Assembly: GCA_025937115.1 (NCBI GenBank)
Contig: JAICSB010000044.1
Coordinates: forward strand, 1 to 12,930
Source of the DNA: Pseudonocardiaceae bacterium
GTDB lineage: Bacteria > Actinomycetota > Actinomycetes > Mycobacteriales > Pseudonocardiaceae
Reading direction: 5' to 3'
Length of the DNA stretch: 12,930 bases
Shown here: positions 7,801-12,930 of the stretch, piece after piece
Numbering within the stretch: the first letter of the stretch is position 1
How the letters are laid out: each line of letters opens with the position of its first letter
Position numbers and translations under genes: made by a program
Notes under the pieces: model-generated
Database searches by the model: none
What the model saw: the letters and a program-made list of their open reading frames with translations, nothing else
What the model was told of the DNA's origin: nothing

Positions 7801-9062
7801 CGTTCGTCGGCGGTGCGCTGTGCGGTGCCGACCTCGCCCTGAGCGATGCCGACTGCGGCGGAAGCCTTGGCAACGGCACCGTCCAGCTCGCCCGCCCGCT
7901 GTTCGGCACGGCCGAGCTGGCTCGACTGTGATGCACTCTCGGACCTGAGCGACTCCACCCGTTGCGCCGCGCTGACTGCATCCTGAAACGCTTGTGAGTC
8001 GAGCAGTTCGCGCAGTTCGGTGGTCAGGTCGGTGTGCTGGTTCCGGCTTCCCGACAGTTGGCTGTCGACCTGCTTGACCTCGGCATTCGCCTCGTCCAGC
8101 GCGGTCTCCGCGAGCCGGCGGGCTTTGGTGGTGTTGTCCAGTTCGGTGGTCGCCGAGCTGAGCGCATCGGCGCGGCGTCGCGCGACCATCCGCGCCCACG
8201 GAAGCCAAGCAGAACGGACGAACTGGGCGAGCTGGAGCGCCGCGATCTTAGTCTGCTCGACTGCCTGACGCAGCCCCTCCAGCCGGTCCCACCCCTCGGC
8301 TAGCTGGTTGATCTCATTAGTGGCCAGCGGAGGCAGCGCCTCGCGCAATGTCTCCGCGAGACTCGTCGGGTTGAGCCGCTCCCCGAGCTTGGGCTTGCGC
8401 AGTTGCTTGAGCAGCTCGGTGAGATTGTCATAAGCGTCCGGCCCGAGCCCGAACAGCTCACTTCCCAGCCGGGCGCGGTAGCGGGTGGCGTTGTCCAGCA
8501 CCGTCACCCCGTCGATCTTCTTGAGCTCCTTCTGGTCGACCGTTCTGTGCACTGCGGACAGGTGGAAGTCCCGCCCAGGCCGCAGGTGGGTAATCAGCTG
8601 CCAGGTGGTGACGCCCGAGGTGCCGGTACCCCGTCTCGCGCTGGCCCCGAGCCCACACACGAAATAGTGTGCCTGGCCCTGGTCGTCGCGACGGCCGAAC
8701 TCCGCCCACGCGTAGCCGAGCCCGGAATCGGCCGGCGGTCTCGGGTCGTCGCCCTCGCCGGTCGGCAGCAGGTTGAAGCGCATCGTGCGGTGCTGGGAAC
8801 CGAAGGGATCGAGCACCGAGGCAGTGATCTCGCCGCGCAGCAGCATGAGTGTGGTCAGCTCGAGGACCTTGGTCTTGCCTGCGCCATTGCCGCCGCGCAG
8901 GACGAGTCGCCCGTCGGCGAACCAGAACTCGGCGTTGTCGTACTCCCAGAGGTTGACGATGCCGACGCGCAGTGGTTGCCACCGGGACAATGACGGCTCA
9001 GGCAACCCGCCGGCAACGGCGGTGGACAGCCACCGCTCGCCGTCCATCCGAGGTTGGGTCAT
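4845..9062 (-). CDS. jetC: Wadjet type III JetC: SMC-like ATPase (TIGR02680 family)
   Basis: Motor subunit of the Wadjet complex, an SMC/Rad50-type ATPase thought to extrude DNA loops and so sense plasmid size. The 1405 residues show the standard head-coil-hinge-coil-head plan. Walker A GGNGAGKT is at 57-64, preceded by the RecF/SMC-style WEYDNAEFWFADGRLVLRG. Charged, Ala/Glu/Arg-rich coiled coils span roughly 260-610 and 775-1150. Between them, at about 620-775, is a compact TIGR02680-type region with GAPVWQ near 631, DAWLTPDG near 661 and SYLGATAREAARQ. The C-terminal head has the ABC signature SGGEK (1273-1277), Walker B with catalytic WVWLDE (D1307, E1308) and the switch-like TAHDEW with H1337. 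The ATG at 9062 overlaps the jetB stop by 4 nt (ATGA), and the stop overlaps jetD by 1 nt. All ATPase motifs are intact and there is no frameshift. Several long open frames on the opposite strand are shadows. Confidence 0.94.
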   Translation of the reverse strand: MTQPRMDGERWLSTAVAGGLPEPSLSRWQPLRVGIVNLWEYDNAEFWFADGRLVLRGGNGAGKTKVLELTTLMLLRGEITASVLDPFGSQHRTMRFNLLPTGEGDDPRPPADSGLGYAWAEFGRRDDQGQAHYFVCGLGASARRGTGTSGVTTWQLITHLRPGRDFHLSAVHRTVDQKELKKIDGVTVLDNATRYRARLGSELFGLGPDAYDNLTELLKQLRKPKLGERLNPTSLAETLREALPPLATNEINQLAEGWDRLEGLRQAVEQTKIAALQLAQFVRSAWLPWARMVARRRADALSSATTELDNTTKARRLAETALDEANAEVKQVDSQLSGSRNQHTDLTTELRELLDSQAFQDAVSAAQRVESLRSESASQSSQLGRAEQRAGELDGAVAKASAAVGIAQGEVGTAQRTADERLVNVESRAEPAGLSGSAQRHLPRYDLPALRADLTVRVERFDQLRGLRRIFSEAEREADKSAQTVRNRSEDVEDATKQEAKAHQTVEAAVDNLRQQIREWAAATTIARTTDEQVETWCDLIAELTVAEPDEAITHRQASPTTMIRAHLDAVREALRGEREGLRRRRDPLATEQDQLTVQLADVRGQTERPPPAPVLWRRQQRPGLDSALGAPVWQCVRPVDGLPPEQLDLLEATLAASGLLDAWLTPDGSLFAVDGVEPFDIQLCLPGDARVAGTLLRVLAPTSAGGVPEPVIHSVLSGIGWHHSRPAGERGTAWLAADGSWRVGPLTGRAGAVQPASYLGATAREAARQREITRLETRLAELESLIEALDLTIDQITEDLATLDSEARRVPPERPVTDAVTTWRERQTRLLACRQRLVSAQAAHQQNESARDAAWAAYGDYAGRYAFPLHGLDELATALHTYRLALSSLESALELLSARQAALATAEQTLAGQQESLSRAEGEVCELAEQVRKAEVRLRTAEEALGADHQRQLRRRDELDETIAKRAREIERLADALSSAKVKAGTAEATLGTHEERRLAAEQARDAALEAWWEIFDAGLAQPLGLTEPERRGVETARETTRTARREITVTADTVSEDRSWRRCYAQLEELRHNLLPNRDARVEDLDVGTIQKVVILADSGTGWQAPHEASDALAARVREQEATFDTEQQRVLTTLLGSTFIEHLKDRLDYTERTFSDINKQLAAHPTRHGHAVRLRWEADPTEPDAGAVVTALSQGYQQLGAQRQDMVRSFLARKIDTARADASADGAADWKEQLSSALDYRGWLRISLQYRPGSTSTWAPFDAAKHGAKSGGEKVVLLSQPLFAAAVVAYNAASDTAPRWVWLDEAMTGVDAGIKASFMGLTVDFDLDVMLTAHDEWCKYPTVPAVAVYDLARQEHLPGVDAMPFLWCGGEWTELSLPTTAAAAGIQDALETDGLFAVVESD

Positions 9063-10231
9063 CTGCCGGCCCCCTGATTTTCAAGGGTGTGGTCCAGAAG
9101 GGTGGTCACCGATACCACGGTCGGGTTCCGGTACCGGGCGGCGGCCGGTGTCATCCACCAACCGCTGTGCTCACCGGCCGGCCGCAGCAAGTCCAACGCG
9201 ACCAGCATGTCCACCGCGATGGTCTCCACCGCACCGTCCACTCTCAGCTCGTTGGTCATCGCTTTCGGGTAACGAGCCCGGACCTCGGCGGCGGCGCGGG
9301 CGACGCTGTCGGTATCGACCACCGTGTTGTCGCCCGGTTTGCCGCTATGGTCGCGCAGCAGCTCATCGAGCACCATCAGGGTGGCGAAATCCGCCGCGCG
9401 CAGCCGCGGGAATGCCAGGTCCGTGTCCGACTCGTCAGACGCCACAAGGGCCAGCCCCTCGGTGCGCTGCTCGACCACCCACCCGGTCATCTCCATGCAC
9501 CAGGCCAGCATCCGCTGCCGCTGGCGGCCCAGGTAATCCCGCTCGGCCTCGGTGAGGTCGGAGTACAGGCAGACGGGCAGCTCGACAAGCCGTCTCATCA
9601 GCCCAAACCGCGCCGCCGACTCGGATAGCGGCTCGCTGCTGTCGTGCTCGGCAACCGCCGCACGCAGCGATACCGGATCGACCATGCGCAGCAGCAACTC
9701 GCGCCGCACCTCGTAAGCGCCGCCAACCCCGTCCCGCCGATGCGCCCAGCCCTCCCGCCGCTCTTCGTCGTCCCGGTCGGTCGGGCGCAGCGCGCCAACC
9801 GACACGAGAACCTGGACTGACTTGACGAACAGCAGCCGCTCGGCGAACCGGTCCGGTTCGTAGGAAGAAAGCTGAACATCCGCGTGTGCCGACAGCGTCC
9901 GTACCCGATCTGACAGGTCCTGTGTGGTGGTGATGTCCTCGGCATCTTCCGCGGCTGCGGCTGCCAGGATCGCGAGCACGAGCACCCGCCGCGACGGCGG
10001 TTGGAAACGAGACGGGGCGGTGATCTGGCCGCCAAGTGGCAGGCGGAACAGCCGCGCGGCGGCATCAGTGACCACGAGCCGGTAGCCGAGCCTTGCGGCA
10101 AACCACTCGGTGAGCACAGCCCGGTGGCGGCGGACCAGCGGCCACAGCTCTGGCTCGTCGCCGCGGTCGATGACCGGACGTCTCAGCAGCGCGGTGAACG
10201 CGCGTTGACGCTCAGACAGGTCACGGTTCAC
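9059..10231 (-). CDS. jetB: Wadjet type III JetB: DUF2398 / TIGR02678 family subunit
   Basis: Accessory subunit of the Wadjet complex. In type I Wadjet the equivalent position is a KITE protein bound to the kleisin. A similar role is inferred here from gene order, because DUF2398 itself gives no catalytic clue. The product is about 390 aa. Family-like stretches include the N-terminal ERQRAFTALLRRPVI and RLGYRLVVTDAAARLFRLP, then helix-rich sequence through SSYEPDRFAERLLFVKSVQVL, and the C-terminal winged-helix-like DMLVALDLLRP with MTPAAARYRNP. I chose the GTG at 10231, which overlaps the jetA stop (GTGA, 4 nt). An ATG at 10339 in the same frame would add 36 residues that are a jetA shadow. 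The stop overlaps the jetC start by 4 nt. No enzymatic motif is visible. Confidence 0.87.
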   Translation of the reverse strand: MNRDLSERQRAFTALLRRPVIDRGDEPELWPLVRRHRAVLTEWFAARLGYRLVVTDAAARLFRLPLGGQITAPSRFQPPSRRVLVLAILAAAAAEDAEDITTTQDLSDRVRTLSAHADVQLSSYEPDRFAERLLFVKSVQVLVSVGALRPTDRDDEERREGWAHRRDGVGGAYEVRRELLLRMVDPVSLRAAVAEHDSSEPLSESAARFGLMRRLVELPVCLYSDLTEAERDYLGRQRQRMLAWCMEMTGWVVEQRTEGLALVASDESDTDLAFPRLRAADFATLMVLDELLRDHSGKPGDNTVVDTDSVARAAAEVRARYPKAMTNELRVDGAVETIAVDMLVALDLLRPAGEHSGWWMTPAAARYRNPTVVSVTTLLDHTLENQGAGR

Positions 10232-11838
10232 GCTGGCTCCATCTCGAAGTGCCAGTCCAGCGTGACGAGTCTCCCGCGTGAGCTGCGCAGTGTGGTGGTG
10301 TCGTCCAGGCGTTGCGGTGGGCGCAGCGTGATCCGCCACCGGCCGTCACCGGTCACCGACGACCGGGCAGTGTTCCAGCCAGCTCCTGCGGACGCTCGCC
10401 TGGCCACACCGACGAACTCCAGCAGCAGGTCCAGCTCGGCCTCGCTGACCTTTCCCCAGCTCGCCAGGTTCGTACCGGACCGTTGGCGTAGGGACGCCTC
10501 GGCCTCACCCCGAGCGGCCAGCGCGGCCAGGCGGGTCCGGCGGGCAGCGGCCTTGCCCGCCGAGTAGTCAGGGATCTTGGTCCTCCGGCCGATCGCCGCC
10601 CGGGTGCCCTGCTCGCGAAACCGTGCAGTGATCGGGGCGGCGGGGGCCAGCGTCCACGGCAGGCAGTGATCGTCCGTGGCGTCGGACGGCAGCAGCAGGT
10701 GGCGGGCGGAGAACGCACCCGTCGCGGTATCCCAGATCCGCCACGCGGTGGCCTCGTCCGGTGCGCGTTCGATGGCGGTGGCCAGTTGGAGCAACTCAGC
10801 CCGACGGGTCACCGCACCACCGGTGTCCATCAGGATGTGCATGTTCCGAGCCCACGGCGCGACCAGATCGCGGAGTTGGCGACGAAGCCGGCGAGCCTGC
10901 CCGTCGGCGCCGCTGAACCATGAGCCCAGCGCGTCCCAGGTACGCGCCCAGCGCTGTGCCTGAGTGACTACCAGCTCATCGATGGCATCATCGGCCAAGG
11001 CGGAGCGGACACACGCCCGCCACACCTCTGAGGTCAGCCGGGTGCCCAATTCGCCGACGAGATCGCAGACTCGCGGGCTGTGCACGTCGACTTGCTCGCC
11101 CCACATTCCGATGTAGGACTGCAGGGTTGTCCAGAGCAACTCCTGCTTGCCGGGGTCCGGGCCGCCGGACATGGCGTGCGCGAGGGTGCGTTGCCAGCTA
11201 CGCGCGGCGGTGGCCATGGCGTGGTGCAGCGTGCTGATCTGCTGGAACTCAGCCGCGGCAGTGCGGTAGTCGGTGGATCGAATGGCGTCGGCGAAACAGA
11301 CCATCCGGTCGTGGATCGCGCGTGGGGCGAGGGTGAGATCGGCGGTGGACTCCTCGGTGTCGTCAGCCTGCAACCAGAAGCTGTGCAGCCGAGCGGCGAT
11401 GGGCGTGAGCTGGTAGCGATCGCGGCGGCGCAGGAAGTCTTCGCCGGTGCGCGCAGGCTCCTGCCAGCGGATGACCACATGCCATCGTTCGAGCCGCTCC
11501 AGCCGCGCGTCGAGGTGCAGGACGTTCGGATCCATCAGGGTGGCCACCGCGTCAGTCGGGACGCGGTGGGCCAGGTGAGCGCGGACAGCCGCGGCCACCT
11601 CGTCGTAGGCCAGACCAGTAAGGCTTGTGTCCTGCTCGGCAAGCAGTACCTCGACGATCGTCCGGTACTGCGCCGCGTAGCGTGAGACGAGGTACGTTGG
11701 CACGAGTTCCTGGCCAGGCAGGTATGCCGACCACGGGTCCTCTGGCCCTTCGTGTTCGGCGGTGTCGAAATCCTGCATCACGGCGGCTACGGTACGGCCT
11801 GCCACCGACAGCGATACCAGGCCTGTCTGAGCTGGCAC
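10228..11838 (-). CDS. jetA: Wadjet type III JetA: DUF2397 / TIGR02677 family subunit
   Basis: Subunit of the Wadjet complex, 536 aa. The JetA slot in Wadjet is occupied by a kleisin-like protein that bridges the JetC heads, and that role is inferred here. An N-terminal winged-helix-like part (about 45-155) includes YLVSRYAAQYRTIVEVLLAE, LERLERWHVVIRW and RRRDRYQLTPIAARLHSFW. A long helical middle follows, with ADGQARRLRRQLRDLVAPWA and a conserved-looking RRAELLQLA. The C-terminal segment has REQGTRAAIGRRTKIPDYS, several basic helices, and a beta-rich end (DGRWRITLRPP). The GTG at 11838 is preferred because GAGGA lies 5 nt upstream, overlapping the stop of the preceding gene. The ATG at 11778 has no such site. 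It follows the regulator-like gene after 8 nt and overlaps jetB by 4 nt. Sequence is intact, with no catalytic motif. Confidence 0.88.
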   Translation of the reverse strand: MPAQTGLVSLSVAGRTVAAVMQDFDTAEHEGPEDPWSAYLPGQELVPTYLVSRYAAQYRTIVEVLLAEQDTSLTGLAYDEVAAAVRAHLAHRVPTDAVATLMDPNVLHLDARLERLERWHVVIRWQEPARTGEDFLRRRDRYQLTPIAARLHSFWLQADDTEESTADLTLAPRAIHDRMVCFADAIRSTDYRTAAAEFQQISTLHHAMATAARSWQRTLAHAMSGGPDPGKQELLWTTLQSYIGMWGEQVDVHSPRVCDLVGELGTRLTSEVWRACVRSALADDAIDELVVTQAQRWARTWDALGSWFSGADGQARRLRRQLRDLVAPWARNMHILMDTGGAVTRRAELLQLATAIERAPDEATAWRIWDTATGAFSARHLLLPSDATDDHCLPWTLAPAAPITARFREQGTRAAIGRRTKIPDYSAGKAAARRTRLAALAARGEAEASLRQRSGTNLASWGKVSEAELDLLLEFVGVARRASAGAGWNTARSSVTGDGRWRITLRPPQRLDDTTTLRSSRGRLVTLDWHFEMEPA

Positions 11839-11843
11839 GGTGG

Positions 11844-11848
11844 TCCTC
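11844..11848 (-). promoter_or_regulatory. Ribosome binding site for jetA overlapping upstream stop codon
   Basis: On the minus strand GAGGA lies 5 nt before the GTG at 11838 and shares two bases with the TGA ending the preceding gene (11849-11847). This fixes the jetA start at GTG and suggests termination-reinitiation coupling between the two genes. Confidence 0.7.
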
Positions 11849-12788
11849 AGGTCGCCAGGTCCGCTTCCTGTAGTGGCCGAACCACTAAACCTTTACTGGT
11901 CCAGGGCTCTCGCGGGTTCTCAGCCAGTCGCTGCAGCCACTGTATCTGTCCGGCGAAGTAATCCCAGTAGGGCGTGTTGTCGTTGAAGACGAATATCGGG
12001 CCCTCGGTGCCTCGTTTGCCGTGGCCGTAGAGCATCACCCGGCAGCTCCGATCGATCTTCTCTATGGCGAACGAACAGGGGAAATTGTAGGTGAAGATGC
12101 GTAACCCGGCCGACGGTGTCGATGAGACTATCCGTCGGGAAGCCGCGAACAGCGGTCGCAGAATCTCCCGTTTGTATCGAGCGGGATCTTCCATCGCGGC
12201 TTCAGCTGGTTCGAGCCGGTACCGATCGCGCCGTGAGTCACAGTCCGGGTCCATGACGTAAAAGGTCACCGGTATTTCCTGTGCCCTCGACTCGACGAGC
12301 GGAAGCATCTCGTCTGAGGCATAGAAATTGCGCGTCAGGCCGAACAGTGTCACGTCCTCACGAGCGCCGCGGACCCGCGACAGCAGGTCCTGGAGTGCAT
12401 CCGGAACTGTCTTTGGCCACACATGTGAGACCCCGGCATTCGTGAGCGGGTCCAGCTGCACTGACGCGTCGCTGGTTTCCGATTCGCTGTTGTTCTGCAG
12501 CTTGCCGGCGCCTTCCGGCGAGCAGGGTTGGAACAGCTCTTTGACGTTGCACTGAGGAAACATCGCTTCAAGCACCCGGCAGGCGTCCGGGTACGGTAGG
12601 TCCCGCAAGTCACCGCGCAACCAGCGGTAGAACTGGGCGTGTTGCGGCCAGCTCCCTTTGAGTTGTGGGTCGATGGATACCGCAACTTTGTCCCACTCTT
12701 GAGCGAAGGTCGAGTGCTTCTGCCAGTGCCGGGCGCGGAGCAGCGCTTTCAGAAGTGTCGGCTCGCCGCCGGTTGTCTCAGTCCCCAT
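11847..12788 (-). CDS. Putative regulator/sensor: actinomycete HTH-like N-terminal domain plus DUF5919-like C-terminal domain
   Basis: First gene of the jet operon, 313 aa from the ATG at 12788. Residues about 11-88 (LLKALLRARHWQKHSTFAQE..., RAR-HWQ core, AQFYRWLRGDLRDLPYPDACRVLEAMFP) match an N-terminal helical domain common in streptomycetes and relatives, thought to be HTH-like. A low-complexity linker (about 90-128) follows. Residues about 130-290 contain VTLFGLTRNFYASDEMLPLVESRA, a PVTFYVMDPD strand-turn, ILRPLF, and SFAIEKIDRSCRVMLYGHG. This resembles the DUF5919/phospholipase-D-like fold without a proper HxKxxxxD motif, so binding rather than catalysis is likelier. An in-frame ATG at 12863 exists, but it would leave 3 nt to the divergent gene and no room for promoters. 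The 12788 ATG sits 6 nt after TATGCT, as in leaderless mRNAs. Base use is visibly more A/T-rich than in jetA-D. Regulation of, or sensing for, Wadjet is inferred from position only. Confidence 0.7.
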   Translation of the reverse strand: MGTETTGGEPTLLKALLRARHWQKHSTFAQEWDKVAVSIDPQLKGSWPQHAQFYRWLRGDLRDLPYPDACRVLEAMFPQCNVKELFQPCSPEGAGKLQNNSESETSDASVQLDPLTNAGVSHVWPKTVPDALQDLLSRVRGAREDVTLFGLTRNFYASDEMLPLVESRAQEIPVTFYVMDPDCDSRRDRYRLEPAEAAMEDPARYKREILRPLFAASRRIVSSTPSAGLRIFTYNFPCSFAIEKIDRSCRVMLYGHGKRGTEGPIFVFNDNTPYWDYFAGQIQWLQRLAENPREPWTSKGLVVRPLQEADLAT

Positions 12789-12866
12789 GCGACCAGCATA
12801 CAGCGTCATGAGATACAGAAGATACGATCTGGACCGCAGATGATCGTCCGGTGGGATACCCATGAC
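12789..12866. promoter_or_regulatory. Divergent promoter region of the jet operon and a rightward gene
   Basis: A 78-nt gap between two outward-facing starts. It holds TATGCT for the leftward operon and TACGAT (12823-12828), a possible -10 for the rightward gene. It also holds an inverted repeat acgatc (12824-12829) / gatcgt (12842-12847) with a 12-nt spacer. The inverted repeat could be an operator for the regulator-like protein, but six-base arms are short enough to be chance. Confidence 0.4.
12795..12800 (-). promoter_or_regulatory. Leaderless-type -10 box for the regulator-jet operon
   Basis: TATGCT (minus strand) fits the actinobacterial TANNNT -10 consensus and is 6 nt from the ATG at 12788, exactly where a leaderless transcript would begin with the start codon. 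No good -35 hexamer is visible 16-19 nt further upstream, which is common for such promoters. Confidence 0.5.
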
Positions 12867-12930
12867 ATGAGTACCGCTGCCACCGTGGGCGCTGCATCTA
12901 GCCGAGCCGTCGCCGGGTCGGCAAAGAAAC
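12867..12930 (+). CDS. Possible divergent gene, 5' end only (truncated by window edge)
   Basis: From the ATG at 12867 a frame stays open to the end of the window (MSTAATVGAASSRAVAGSAKK). A purine-rich ggtggga (12850-12856) is 10 nt upstream and could serve as ribosome binding site, and TACGAT at 12823-12828 is a candidate -10. The Ala/Ser/Thr-rich start with a GC-rich third position looks coding for a high-GC actinomycete, but only 21 codons are visible. No family can be named. Whether it belongs to the defence locus or marks its right boundary cannot be judged. Confidence 0.4.
   Translation, partial: MSTAATVGAASSRAVAGSAKK

Noticed and set aside
8403..8993. Plus-strand open frame of 196 codons opposite the jetC 5' end
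   Set aside because: Shadow of the Walker A region; no recognisable domain and no plausible ribosome binding site.
12006..12030. Possible phospholipase-D HxK motif (YGHGKRG) in the regulator-like protein
   Set aside because: The HxKxxxxD pattern is not completed by an aspartate, and there is no second HxK, so PLD-type catalysis is not supported.
12789..12863. Longer start at 12863 for the regulator-like gene
   Set aside because: It would leave only 3 nt to the divergent start at 12867 and has no ribosome binding site; the extra 25 residues precede the known domain start.
1..12930. Phage, transposon, CRISPR or tRNA signatures
   Set aside because: No transposase, integrase, repeat-spacer array or tRNA-like cloverleaf was recognised on either strand.

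Overview
The window is GC-rich DNA whose gene families and start signals fit an actinomycete, most plausibly the Pseudonocardiales. The taxon is an inference from GTG/ATG starts, 1-4 nt start/stop overlaps, a leaderless-type -10 box, a second-type MurA and an N-terminal helical domain common in streptomycetes and relatives. No RNA gene, CRISPR array or insertion sequence is recognisable.

Left part (1-3275, + strand) carries two metabolic genes. The first is the 3' portion of an acetoacetyl-CoA synthetase, cut by the window edge. After 248 nt that contain a striking 63-nt inverted repeat comes a complete MurA-family enolpyruvyl transferase.

Central and right part (about 3277-12788, all - strand) is one tightly packed operon. 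Read in its own direction it runs: a putative sensor/regulator (actinomycete HTH-like N-terminal domain plus a DUF5919-like C-terminal domain), then jetA (DUF2397), jetB (DUF2398), jetC (SMC-like ATPase, TIGR02680) and jetD (DUF3323 plus DUF2399 Toprim nuclease). It ends 30 nt later with a solitary Phd/YefM-type antitoxin. The four jet genes form a complete type III Wadjet system, the SMC-family complex that recognises and cleaves foreign circular DNA such as plasmids. Junctions are an 8-nt gap, a 4-nt overlap, a 4-nt overlap, a 1-nt overlap and a 30-nt gap, so the proteins are probably made together.

The two accessory genes flanking the jet core are the least expected part. The first gene may sense or control, and the last is an antitoxin with no toxin. 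The antitoxin carries a near-ideal TGTACA palindromic operator over its start codon, and its frame runs on into the antisense of murA. At the right edge a divergent + strand gene seems to begin at 12867 and leaves the window, so 12789-12866 is a divergent promoter region.
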